From: Oscillospiraceae bacterium
Lineage (GTDB): Bacteria > Bacillota > Clostridia > Oscillospirales > Oscillospiraceae
DNA: 41,086 nucleotides
Assembly: GCA_022792945.1 (NCBI GenBank)
Contig: JAAWBZ010000060.1
Span: forward strand, 1 to 41,086
Direction: 5' to 3'
Positions 24,504 through 33,029 of this stretch are shown in pieces. Each line of letters opens with the position of its first letter. The first letter of the stretch is position 1. A program made the translations under genes and the position numbers. The notes beneath the pieces were generated by a model. The model did no database searches. It was not told the origin of the DNA and saw only the letters and a program-made list of their open reading frames with translations.

Positions 24504-26603
24504 GTGAGGCGCATCCTCAACAATAGCATAGCGCTGGCCGTGGTTGTCATCGTGCTGTTTATCATTATTCCCCTGCCGGTGGCGCTGCTGGATGTGCTGC
24601 TGGTGGTGAATATCTCGCTGTCCATGCTGATCCTGGTCATCACCATGTCGGTGCCGGACGCGCTGGACTTCTCCATTTTCCCCTCGCTGCTGCTGATCAC
24701 GACGCTGTTCCGGCTGGGCCTGAACGTGTCCACCACGCGGCAGATCCTGGGCAACAACGGCAACGCCGGCTCCGTCATCCGGGCCTTCGGCGACATGATC
24801 ACCTCGGGCAACATTGTCCTGGGCGTCATCATTTTCCTCATCATCGTGCTGGTGCAGATGATCGTGGTCACCAAGGGTGCGGAGCGCGTGTCCGAGGTGG
24901 CGGCCCGCTTCACGCTGGACGCCATGCCCGGCAAGCAGATGGCCATCGACGCCGACCTCTCCTCTGGCCTCATCAACGAGCAGGAGGCCCGGGGGCGCCG
25001 GACCAAGATTCAGAAGGAAGCCGACTTCTACGGCGCCATGGACGGCGCCACCAAGTTCGTCAAGGGCGACGCCATCATGTCGCTGATCATCACCCTCATC
25101 AACTTCGTGGGCGGCCTGATCTTAGGTTCCCTCGCGGGGGTGGAAAACGTGCTGGAGACCTACTCTATCGCCACCGTCGGCGACGGCCTGGTCTCGCAGA
25201 TTCCCTCGCTGATGGTCTCCACGGCTACCGCCATGGTGGTCACCCGGACCGTGTCCGAGGGCAGCCTCAACGAGGATGTGATCCGTCAGTTCGGCCGTCA
25301 GCCCCGGGCCATCTTCACAGCGGGCCTGGTGCTGGTCCTGCTGGGGTGTATCCCCGGGACGCCCCATGCGCCGCTTTTGATCGTTGGTACTGGCCTGACC
25401 TTCGGCGGGTGGTTCATATCCCGCCGGATGGAGCGTCAGGCCGCGGGGGAGGCCGCCGCCGCGGCCGAGGCCGAGCCGGTCCCGGAGGCCGCACCCGCTG
25501 CCGAGGGCGACTACTTCAAGGATATCAACAATGTCTATTCCCTGCTGACCGTGGAGCCCATCGAAATGGAGTTCGGCTACAGCCTGATCCCCATGGTGGA
25601 CGAGAACCACGGTGGCAAACTCATCAACCGCATCGTCATCTTCCGCCGGCAGTACGCCCAGGATATGGGCTTCGTCATCCCATCCATCCGCCTCCACGAC
25701 GCCGCTGCCCTGGGCACCAACCAGTATGTGATCCGGGTCAAGGGCGAGGAGGTGGCAAGAGGCGAGATCCTGGTGGACTACTACCTGGCGCTGGAGCCGG
25801 CCAACCCCCTGGGGGAGGTGGACGGCATCGAGACGGTGGAGCCGGCATACGGCATCCCCTCCCGCTGGATCCTGCCGGAGAACAAGGAGATCGCCGAGAT
25901 CTACGGCTACAGCGTCATCGACCCCTTGTCGGTTATGCTGACCCACCTCTCCGAGACCGTCAAGAAGCACGCCCACGAGCTGCTGGGCCGGTCGGAGACG
26001 ATGCAGCTGGTGGAGAACCTCAAGCACGCCAGCCCCGAGCTGGTGGAGGAGATCGTGCCCAATGTGGTTTCCTACGGCAATCTGGAGAAAATTTTGCGCA
26101 ACCTCCTGCGGGAGGGTGTGCCCATCAAGGATCTGGGGACCATCCTGGAAAACGCGGCGGACGCGCTTCTCCAGGGCCGCGATATCGACATGGCCACCGA
26201 GCAGGTCCGCGGCGCCCTGAGCCGCACCATCACCCGCCGCTTCTGCGAGAACGGGCAGCTGCGGGTCATCACCTTGGACGCCGAGGTGGAAAAGCGCATC
26301 ATTTCCTCCATCACCCGCAACGAGCAGGGCGTCTACCTGGCCCTGGGGCCGGACCTGATGCAGCAGATCATCGCGCAGCTCTCCGAGCACCTGAAGAAGT
26401 TCATGGAGCTGTCCCAGACGCCCATTATCCTGGTCAGCCAGGTGATCCGCGGCTATTTCAGCCGTCTCATTACGCAGTTCTACCCCAACCTCTATGTGCT
26501 GGCTTTCAATGAGGTCACCAGCAACGTGCAGATCCAGGCCCTCGGCAACATCACCGTGGAGTCGCCCATGCGGGCAGAGAGAAAGGCGATGGTGGGGACA
26601 TGA
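24504..26603 (+). CDS. flhA: Flagellar export protein FlhA
   Basis: 699 residues from GTG. FlhA is the nonameric export-gate platform for substrate docking. The N-terminal half has about eight transmembrane helices and the FHIPEP signature region [14 protein letters not shown], plus [41 protein letters not shown]. An Ala/Glu/Pro linker (about residues 313-335) precedes the cytoplasmic domain, ending in the usual IQALGNI. The stop overlaps the start of the sigma-28 gene (ATGA). No flhF or flhG follows. Confidence 0.97.
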   Translation: MRRILNNSIALAVVVIVLFIIIPLPVALLDVLLVVNISLSMLILVITMSVPDALDFSIFPSLLLITTLFRLGLNVSTTRQILGNNGNAGSVIRAFGDMITSGNIVLGVIIFLIIVLVQMIVVTKGAERVSEVAARFTLDAMPGKQMAIDADLSSGLINEQEARGRRTKIQKEADFYGAMDGATKFVKGDAIMSLIITLINFVGGLILGSLAGVENVLETYSIATVGDGLVSQIPSLMVSTATAMVVTRTVSEGSLNEDVIRQFGRQPRAIFTAGLVLVLLGCIPGTPHAPLLIVGTGLTFGGWFISRRMERQAAGEAAAAAEAEPVPEAAPAAEGDYFKDINNVYSLLTVEPIEMEFGYSLIPMVDENHGGKLINRIVIFRRQYAQDMGFVIPSIRLHDAAALGTNQYVIRVKGEEVARGEILVDYYLALEPANPLGEVDGIETVEPAYGIPSRWILPENKEIAEIYGYSVIDPLSVMLTHLSETVKKHAHELLGRSETMQLVENLKHASPELVEEIVPNVVSYGNLEKILRNLLREGVPIKDLGTILENAADALLQGRDIDMATEQVRGALSRTITRRFCENGQLRVITLDAEVEKRIISSITRNEQGVYLALGPDLMQQIIAQLSEHLKKFMELSQTPIILVSQVIRGYFSRLITQFYPNLYVLAFNEVTSNVQIQALGNITVESPMRAERKAMVGT

Positions 26604-27445
26604 GTGGTACGCAGACGGTGAAAAATCAGGACGCCGCGCCGGCGAACATGGAGCTTATGACCCCCGCCGAGCTGCTCTCCGCCTACAAGGCCACCGGCGA
26701 CGACCAGTACAAGTGGTCCCTGGTCCTTCGGTATGAGGACCTGGTGCGGAACGTGGCGCTGCAGATCCGCGGCATCTACAGCAGCTTTGCCCAGGTGGAT
26801 GACATCATCAGCGAGGGGATTTTGACGCTCCTCAGTGCCGTGGACAAATTCGACCCCGACAAGGGCATCCGCTTTGAGACCTATGTCTCCAAGCGTATCC
26901 GCGGTATGGTCATCGACCTGGCCCGGAAGAACGACTGGATGCCGCGGAATATCCGCAAGCGCTCCAAGGAGATCGACTCCGCCACCGCCGAGCTCTACCA
27001 CACCCTGGGCCGCGCGCCCAGCGATCAGGAGGTGGCCGAGCAGATGAACCTCTCGCTGGAGAAGTATCAGAAGCTCTCGGCCAACGTGGCCATGGGGAGC
27101 ATCCTCTCCCTGGACGCGCTGATCGAGATGCGCGACAGTGAGCGCGGGCGGTTCGACATCCGCTCCAAGGACCTGCGCAGCCAGCCGGAATCGGCCTACC
27201 AGGAGCGCGAGATCCAGCAGACCCTGGCCGAGGCCATCAGCCGGCTGCGGAAGAACGAGCAGATCGTTCTGTCGCTTTATTACGAAAAAAACCTCCATAT
27301 GAAGGAGATCGCCCAGATCCTGGAGGTCAGCGAGGCCCGGGTCTCCCAGATCCGGTCCCACGCCCTCTCGGAGCTGAGAACCTATATGGACGCCTATATC
27401 GACGGCAAGCCTTTACCCAATCCGCAGAAAAGAAAGAGGGGATAG
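26600..27445 (+). CDS. fliA: RNA polymerase sigma factor for flagellar operons (sigma-28, FliA/SigD)
   Basis: 281 residues, sigma-70 family group 3. Region 2 begins [17 protein letters not shown] and continues [45 protein letters not shown], typical of FliA/WhiG. Region 3 has [14 protein letters not shown]. Region 4 has the [22 protein letters not shown]. It should direct late genes (flagellin, receptors), none of which are in the flagellar block here. An anti-sigma FlgM gene is not visible nearby. Start overlaps flhA by 4 bp. Confidence 0.95.
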   Translation: MSGTQTVKNQDAAPANMELMTPAELLSAYKATGDDQYKWSLVLRYEDLVRNVALQIRGIYSSFAQVDDIISEGILTLLSAVDKFDPDKGIRFETYVSKRIRGMVIDLARKNDWMPRNIRKRSKEIDSATAELYHTLGRAPSDQEVAEQMNLSLEKYQKLSANVAMGSILSLDALIEMRDSERGRFDIRSKDLRSQPESAYQEREIQQTLAEAISRLRKNEQIVLSLYYEKNLHMKEIAQILEVSEARVSQIRSHALSELRTYMDAYIDGKPLPNPQKRKRG

Positions 27446-27451
27446 TGCACA

Positions 27452-28252
27452 ATGTTTAAAGGGTTTTACAACCTCACCTCCGGCATGCTGACGCAGCAGC
27501 GGAATCTAAACGTGGTGGCCAACAACCTGGTCAACGTTTCCACGGCGGGTTATAAGTCTGACCGGTATTCCTCCAGCACCTTTGATGAGGTGATGCTGGT
27601 CCGCCTTGGCACCAAGAACAAGCAGGACGTGGAGGAGATCGGCGGCTGGAGCTATATCCGCGCCTCGGACCAGATGTACACCATCTATGACCAGGGCGTC
27701 CCGGAGCCCACCGGCATCGCGCTGGACTTCTGCATCGAGGGCGACGGCTTTTTTGCGGTGCAGCAGGAGGACGGACAGACGGTCTACACCCGGTCCGGCA
27801 GCTTCTCCCTGGATGAGGAGGGCTACCTCTGTATGCCCGGTCGGGGGCGCGTTCTGGACCCCAGCGGGCGGATCATCTACCTGGGCACCGACAAGATCCG
27901 CGGCGACGACCGGGGGAATATCTATTCCGACAGCGGCCTGGCCCTGGGGGCGGGGAGCAACCTGGGGTCCTACGGGCTGAACTACCTGGGCCGCGTGGGG
28001 GTCTACACCTTCGAGGACAACGCCGCGCTGGAGCACGATCAGAGAGGCTTCTTCACCGGCGGCGGCCAGGCCACCGCCAGCGACGATGCCAGGGTCCACT
28101 GGGGCTACCTGGAGCGCGCCAATGTGGACGTGGTTCGGGAGATGACGGATATGCTCACCTCCCAGCGGGCGCTGCAGAGCTGTGCCCAGGTGAGCAAAAT
28201 GTACGACGACGTCATGAGCCGGGCCGCCAACGACATCGGTCGGATGGGATAA
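27452..28252 (+). CDS. flgF: Flagellar basal-body rod protein, FlgF/FlgG family (first copy)
   Basis: 266 residues. N-terminal rod motif MLTQQRNLNVVANNLVNVSTAGYKSDR, then EGDGFFAVQQEDGQTVYTRSGSFSLDEEGYL, and C-terminal LERANVDVVREMTDMLTSQRALQSCAQV. Together with the next gene it forms the FlgF-FlgG (FlhO-FlhP-like) pair of the distal rod. The assignment of F versus G is by order only and is tentative. It starts 6 bp after the sigma-28 gene. Confidence 0.85.
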   Translation: MFKGFYNLTSGMLTQQRNLNVVANNLVNVSTAGYKSDRYSSSTFDEVMLVRLGTKNKQDVEEIGGWSYIRASDQMYTIYDQGVPEPTGIALDFCIEGDGFFAVQQEDGQTVYTRSGSFSLDEEGYLCMPGRGRVLDPSGRIIYLGTDKIRGDDRGNIYSDSGLALGAGSNLGSYGLNYLGRVGVYTFEDNAALEHDQRGFFTGGGQATASDDARVHWGYLERANVDVVREMTDMLTSQRALQSCAQVSKMYDDVMSRAANDIGRMG

Positions 28253-28267
28253 AGAGGTGAGAGGCGT

Positions 28268-29011
28268 ATGAATCAATCGTTCTACATCGGCGCCGTGGGC
28301 GCGCAGCAGCAGCAGCGGCACATGGCCGTCCGCGGCAACAACATCGCCAATGTCAACACCTACGGCTTCAAGGCCGAGAAGAGCCGCTTCGAGGCCTTGA
28401 TGTACCGCGACATGCGCGGCATCACCAAGGACCTGCCCGCGGGCGTCGGCACGCGGATGTTCATGACCTCCACGGACTTCAATCCCGGCGGCGTGGCCAC
28501 CACCAACCGCTTCACCGACTACATGATTGAGGGCGACGGCTTCTTTGCCGTGGTGGACCTGGCGACCAACGACGTGACCTACACCCGCAGCGGCGGCTTT
28601 TCCATCGCTGAGCTGGAGGAGGACACCGGCGCGGTGGACGAGAATGGCGATCCCATCATGGAGACGGTACAGTACCTCTCCGACGGCGAGGGACGCTTCG
28701 TCCTGAGCACCGAGGGCGGGCTGATCCGGGTGGAGGATCATGAGTCCATGCTGCCGGTGGGCATTTTCGACTTCAACAACTACAACGGCATGGAGCACGT
28801 CGGCGACACCAAGTTCCGCAACATTGAAAAAAACGGCGACCTGTACATTGGCACTGGCCGGCTGGTCCAGGGGGCGCTGGAGCTGTCCAACGCGGACCTG
28901 GCCGAGGAGGTCACCAAGGTCATCGAGGCGCAGCGGGCGTATGGTATGGCGCTGCGAATGGTGCAGGTGTCCGACGAGATCGAAACGACCATCAACGGCC
29001 TGCGCGGCTGA
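28268..29011 (+). CDS. flgG: Flagellar basal-body rod protein, FlgF/FlgG family (second copy)
   Basis: 247 residues. It has QQQQRHMAVRGNNIANVNTYGFKAEK at the N-terminus, IEGDGFFAVVDLATNDVTYTRSGGFS, and C-terminal VQGALELSNADLAEEVTKVIEAQRAYGMALRMV. This C-terminus (LExSNVDLxxEMTxMIxaQRAY) is closest to FlgG. Distal rod subunit. The ribosome-binding site is GAGGTGAGAGG. Identity between F and G is by position and C-terminus. Confidence 0.87.
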   Translation: MNQSFYIGAVGAQQQQRHMAVRGNNIANVNTYGFKAEKSRFEALMYRDMRGITKDLPAGVGTRMFMTSTDFNPGGVATTNRFTDYMIEGDGFFAVVDLATNDVTYTRSGGFSIAELEEDTGAVDENGDPIMETVQYLSDGEGRFVLSTEGGLIRVEDHESMLPVGIFDFNNYNGMEHVGDTKFRNIEKNGDLYIGTGRLVQGALELSNADLAEEVTKVIEAQRAYGMALRMVQVSDEIETTINGLRG

Positions 29012-29035
29012 GGAAACGGGAGTGAAGGATAAGAG

Positions 29036-29659
29036 ATGAAAAACTATGATGAACTGAGTTCGATGGAGATCGATACTCTGCGGGAGATCGGCAGCATCGG
29101 CACCGGCAACGCGGCCACGGCCCTGTCGCAGATGCTGGGCCGTGAGGTCAACATCACCCTGCCGCAGGTGCGGATTATGGGCTACAACGAGGCCATCGAC
29201 TGGATCGGCGGTCCCGAGGCCATCACCGCCGGCGTGCTGGTGAAAATGAGCGGCGAGATCAGCGGCATCATGCTCTCAGTGCAGCCGCTGGAGTTCGCGA
29301 ACCTGGTGCTGGAGAGCATTCTGGGCCTCTCAGCCAAGGACTACAGTGAGCTGGAAAGCATGGAGACCTCGGCGCTGGTGGAGGTGGGCAACATCATGAT
29401 TTCCACCTTTATCAACGCCCTGGCGGGGCTTTCGGGCCTGACGGTGGACCTGACCGTGCCGGCCTTTACAATCGACATGCAGGGCGCTATTCTTGCGGTG
29501 CCCATGGCGGAGTTCGGCAGCCAGTCGGACTACATTATGACCATTGGTGGGGATTTTATCTGTGATAACAAGCAGGTACCGTGCCGCCTGCTGCTCTCAC
29601 CGGATATTCGGTCCCTGAATTTCCTTTTGAGAAAGCTGGGCGTTGACAGTGGCGAATAA
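29036..29659 (+). CDS. cheC: CheY-P phosphatase CheC
   Basis: 207 residues. CheC removes phosphate from CheY-P and partners with CheD in adaptation. Two active sites are expected with the pattern (D/S)x3Ex2N. The second is intact (Ser112, Glu116, Asn119 in SALVEVGN). The first has Asp13 and Glu17, but the Asn is Ser20 (REIGS), so only one site is probably active. It is followed by cheD in a 17-bp overlap, consistent with stoichiometric CheC-CheD. Confidence 0.94.
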   Translation: MKNYDELSSMEIDTLREIGSIGTGNAATALSQMLGREVNITLPQVRIMGYNEAIDWIGGPEAITAGVLVKMSGEISGIMLSVQPLEFANLVLESILGLSAKDYSELESMETSALVEVGNIMISTFINALAGLSGLTVDLTVPAFTIDMQGAILAVPMAEFGSQSDYIMTIGGDFICDNKQVPCRLLLSPDIRSLNFLLRKLGVDSGE

Positions 29660-30128
29660 GCTGACAATTGGTATTGCAGATATGAAAATGGCACGTTCCG
29701 AGGGCATTCTGGTGACCTACGCGCTGGGATCCTGCATTGGCATCTGCCTCTATGACCAGACGGTGAAGCTGGGGGCGCTGATCCACATCATGCTGCCGCT
29801 GAACATGGAGGCCGGTCGGAAAAACACCATGAAATATGCCGACACCGGCATCCGTGAAACCCTGCGCATGATGGAGGCGCGCGGCGCCAAGCGCAGCCGG
29901 ATCACGGCCAAGCTGGCCGGCGGAGCGAAAATGTTTGAGATCAACGGCGGCAACATGGGTAATATCGGGCAGCGCAACATTGAGAGCGTTCACCTGATCC
30001 TGCGGAAGGAGGGCGTCCGGATCCTCAAGGAGGATGTGGGCGGCTCCGTGGCCCGGACGCTCCTGTTTGATGTGTCCAATGGTCTTGCCTGCGTCCGCAG
30101 CTATGGCAGACCTGAGTTGATCATTTAG
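29643..30128 (+). CDS. cheD: Chemoreceptor glutamine deamidase CheD
   Basis: 161 residues from TTG 29643, about 7 bp after GAGAAAG; GTG 29649 is an alternative start. CheD deamidates receptor glutamines and binds CheC. The catalytic triad is complete: Thr25 and Cys31 in VTYALGSCIGICLYD, and His48 in GALIHIMLP. The conserved KLAGGAKMF and EDVGGSVAR blocks are present. Confidence 0.95.
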   Translation: MTVANKLTIGIADMKMARSEGILVTYALGSCIGICLYDQTVKLGALIHIMLPLNMEAGRKNTMKYADTGIRETLRMMEARGAKRSRITAKLAGGAKMFEINGGNMGNIGQRNIESVHLILRKEGVRILKEDVGGSVARTLLFDVSNGLACVRSYGRPELII

Positions 30129-30151
30129 TATTGGAAGGAGCGAGCACGGTC

Positions 30152-31069
30152 ATGTTGGAAGAAGACAAAAAGGGCATTCTGCTGGAATCCGGCACCAACG
30201 AAATTGAAATCATGGAGTTTACCATCAACGAAAATCTCTATGGCATCAATGTCGCAAAGGTGCGCGAGATCATGATGTCCACCCCGGTCAAGGCCATTCC
30301 CCAGGTACACCCCGCGGTGGAGGGCATTTTCAAGCCCCGGGACGCGGTGCTGACCGTGGTGGATCTGCCCAAATACCTCACCGGCGAGTCCGGCGAAAAG
30401 CACGAGAAGGACCTCTTTATCATCACCAATTTCAACAAGCTCTTTGTGGCGTTCCGGGTCCATGCGGTGCTGGGCATCAGCCGGATTTCCTGGAAGGATA
30501 TCCAGCGGCCTGACAGCACCGTCTCCGGCAGCGGCGACAGCGTGGCCACCGGCATTGCCCAGTGCGGCAACAATCTGGTGACCATCCTGGATTTCGAGCG
30601 CATTGTGGCGGATATTGCGCCCCAGACCACCATCCAGATGTCCGAGGTGGAGAGTCTGGGCTACCGCGAGTGCCGTGAGATGCCGGTGCTGGTGGCGGAG
30701 GACTCGGTGCTGCTGTCCAAGATGATCGGGGAAGCTCTGCGCAAATCCGGGTATATCAATGTCACCATGTTCCCCAACGGCCAGGAGCTGTGGGACTATC
30801 TCGTGCGCAACCGCGACGCTACACCGCCGGGCAAGGCCTCGCTGATTATCACCGATATTGAGATGCCCCAAATGGACGGGCACCGTCTGACCAAGCTCGT
30901 CAAGGACGCGCAGCTGTTCCAGCATATTCCGGTCATTATCTTCTCCTCGCTGATTACCGAGGAAATGCGCGTCAAGGGCAAGCAGCTGGGCGCCAACGAG
31001 CAGCTGAGCAAGCCAGAGATCGGCCATCTGGTAGACGTGATGGACCACTTGCTGGAAACGAAGGCATAG
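30152..31069 (+). CDS. cheV: Chemotaxis coupling protein CheV
   Basis: 305 residues from ATG 30152, with AAGGAG 11 bp upstream; an in-frame TTG at 30131 precedes that site and is rejected. A CheW-like domain (about residues 18-160: LYGINVAKVREIM, ...FKPRDAVLTVVDLPKYL) is fused to a receiver domain (175-300) with acceptor Asp235 (IITDIEMPQMDG) and Lys287. CheV couples receptors to CheA and provides phosphorylation-dependent adaptation. Confidence 0.95.
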   Translation: MLEEDKKGILLESGTNEIEIMEFTINENLYGINVAKVREIMMSTPVKAIPQVHPAVEGIFKPRDAVLTVVDLPKYLTGESGEKHEKDLFIITNFNKLFVAFRVHAVLGISRISWKDIQRPDSTVSGSGDSVATGIAQCGNNLVTILDFERIVADIAPQTTIQMSEVESLGYRECREMPVLVAEDSVLLSKMIGEALRKSGYINVTMFPNGQELWDYLVRNRDATPPGKASLIITDIEMPQMDGHRLTKLVKDAQLFQHIPVIIFSSLITEEMRVKGKQLGANEQLSKPEIGHLVDVMDHLLETKA

Positions 31070-31092
31070 CAGGAAAGGCAGGAATATGATCC

Positions 31093-32379
31093 ATGAGCAG
31101 CAAATACATTGTGCGGCAGCAGATTAAAAACGCCGACGGCGAGATTATCGGCCATGAGATCCTCTATCACGGGGAGAATCAGGCGTTTGCCGCTGAGGCG
31201 TCGACTTCCAATGAGTTTGCGGCGGCGGATACGGTCTATAATTTTCTCACACAAAACAGCACGAAGGTGCTGCACGGCTCTTTGAACTTCATGACCTTCA
31301 CCACCATGCTGCTGATGAAAAAGACGCCGCGGCTGTTCGACAAAAGTGAACTGGTCATCCAGATCGACGACAGCGTCATCATTCATCCCCTCTCCATGCG
31401 TTTTGTGGAGCAGTATGCCAAGGAAGGCTACCAGATCGCGGTGAACGAGTTCCAGTTCGCGCCGCGGTATCTGGCGCTGATGGACAGCATCGACTATATC
31501 AAAATCAACGCGCGCACCACCAACGACCTGACCATGCGCAACATCATCGAGATTGCCCACAGCATGAACAAAAAGTGTATTGTCACCAACATCGACGACG
31601 ACGATCAGTACGCCATGGCCCGCAATGTCGGCGCGGACCTGTTCGAGGGCAAGCGGGTGTCGGAGCGGATGAAGGTGAAGGCCCACTCCAGTTCTTACCT
31701 CCAGGGCAATTTCTTCCGCCTGATGGTGGCGGTTACCAGGGAAGATCCGGATGTGGATGAGGTGGAGCAGATGATCGCCGCCGACGCCGGGCTGACCTAC
31801 GGCCTGATGCGGACCGCCAACTCGGTTTACTTTGCCCTGCGGCACCGGGCTACCACCATCCACCAGGCCATCGTGACCCTGGGCCTGGCGCAGCTGAAGC
31901 AGTGGGTGTACCTCCTCAGCGCCAGCAATGCGGAGACTGCTGTGGACCCCGGCTCGGAGGAGTTTTTGAAGCTGTCGTTCATGCGCGCCAACTTCTGCAG
32001 CGAACTGATGAACCATGCCCAGGGCGTGCCCATTTCCAAGTCAGAGGCGTATCTGATGGGTATGTTCTCGACGCTGAATTACCTCATCGATGCGCCCATG
32101 GAGGATATTTTGGCGGAGGTCCCCCTGGACGACGCCATCCGCGAGGCGCTGCTGCACCGCACGGGTCCCTGCGGCGCGCTCTACGAGCTGGTGCTCAGCT
32201 ACGAAAACGCCGACTGGCAGCGGATCACGGAGCTCTCTGAGCAGCTGAGTATCCCCAACAATCTGCTGACCAGCGTGTATTTCCTCTGCATGGAGAGCGT
32301 GAATATGCTCTGGGATCAGCTGACCAACCCCTACGCTGGGGCACAGGCGCCAGACGAGGAGAAAGCGGCAGAATCGTAA
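31093..32379 (+). CDS. EAL-HDOD protein with degenerate EAL domain
   Basis: 428 residues. The N-terminal domain (about 1-200) is EAL-like but lacks the catalytic residues: EAL reads EIL (GHEILYHG), the DDFG motif reads NEFQ, and the LEITE region reads IQIDD. It should not hydrolyse cyclic di-GMP, though binding is not excluded. The C-terminal HDOD domain (about 205-400) has GLTYGLMRTANS and IHQAIVTLGLAQLKQWVYLLS. The architecture is that of YuxH/CdgJ-type regulators, which in Vibrio cholerae affect motility. As the last gene of the flagellar operon it is a likely motility regulator (inference). Confidence 0.88.
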   Translation: MSSKYIVRQQIKNADGEIIGHEILYHGENQAFAAEASTSNEFAAADTVYNFLTQNSTKVLHGSLNFMTFTTMLLMKKTPRLFDKSELVIQIDDSVIIHPLSMRFVEQYAKEGYQIAVNEFQFAPRYLALMDSIDYIKINARTTNDLTMRNIIEIAHSMNKKCIVTNIDDDDQYAMARNVGADLFEGKRVSERMKVKAHSSSYLQGNFFRLMVAVTREDPDVDEVEQMIAADAGLTYGLMRTANSVYFALRHRATTIHQAIVTLGLAQLKQWVYLLSASNAETAVDPGSEEFLKLSFMRANFCSELMNHAQGVPISKSEAYLMGMFSTLNYLIDAPMEDILAEVPLDDAIREALLHRTGPCGALYELVLSYENADWQRITELSEQLSIPNNLLTSVYFLCMESVNMLWDQLTNPYAGAQAPDEEKAAES

Positions 32380-32382
32380 ACT

Positions 32383-32414
32383 AGCGCCCCGCCGGAGTCC
32401 CGGCGGGGCGCTTT
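32383..32414 (+). terminator. Terminator of the motility operon
   Basis: A 13-bp perfect GC-rich stem (32383-32395 with 32399-32411, loop AGT) begins 3 bp after the stop codon and is followed by TT. The T-tract is poor but the hairpin is very strong. It marks the end of 26 kb of uninterrupted same-strand genes. Confidence 0.7.
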
Positions 32415-32420
32415 GGACAT

Positions 32421-32901
32421 GTGGAGGAATTTCTAATGGACGGATGGTCACGTGGTACTTGGGGTCATCCACCGGGATAGCGGGGATCGCTGGGGCAGGC
32501 CGCGTTTCGCTGGAGAGGGTGGCCTGGCACTCCGGGCAGTCCCGCATGGTGTTGGCGCTGTAGAGCCTGCTGCGCTGGCAGAAGCCAATGGCTGGAGTGC
32601 CGCCCCTGCGCCGTATTGGTCCAGCAGGGAGTGGATCAGGCGGAACTGGTCCCTGGCATAGCAGGATTTGTCCACGCAGATCGCTTCCAGCGTCTCAATG
32701 CGTACCTCCGGCTGGACGGTGCAGGTATCCAGGGGGAGGGAATAGCGGTTGCTGTCGCAGATGATCGTGTTGTCCCTGCGCACCGTCCGGCAGATCACTG
32801 GGTGCTTCACTTTGACTGTCTTGCGGTTGATTCCAGGCCGCCGAGTCACTTGCCGCTGGCTGAATCCCGCCATACGAAATTTGCTGGATCTTGCAGTACA
32901 C
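32421..32901 (-). pseudogene. IstA-type (IS21 family) transposase remnant
   Basis: Read on the minus strand in several frames. A likely GTG start at 32901 gives YCKIQQI. A frameshift is followed by the HTH RMAGFSQRQVTRRPGINRKTVKV. This runs straight into C-terminal IstA-like sequence: RRDNTIICDSNRYSLP, then RDQFRLIHSLLDQYG, another frameshift, GFCQRSRLYSANTMRD, and PVDDPKYHVTIRP. The whole DDE catalytic core of about 250 residues is missing. With two frameshifts and an internal deletion it is dead. No istB is present. Family assignment is from remembered IstA motifs and is moderate. Confidence 0.65.
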
Positions 32902-33015
32902 GTGATACCCCTTGATTCCTGCCGGCCTCCACCTGGGTGAGTGTCCGCACATTTTACCGGATGGCTGCCTTCGGTATCCTTTCAGTGGCGGATATTGGTA
33001 CACTTTATCTTAACA
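32421..33015 (-). mobile_element. Decayed IS21-family insertion sequence
   Basis: It contains the istA remnant and one probable end. On the minus strand the end reads TGTTAAGATAAAGTGTACC from 33015 inward. A related inner repeat GGTAAAATGTGCGG (about 32945-32958) echoes GATAAAGTGTACC, as in the multiple terminal repeats of IS21 elements. The other end is not identified; the remnant stops beside the motility-operon terminator. Confidence 0.55.
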
Positions 33016-33029
33016 TTTACACGGTCTCT

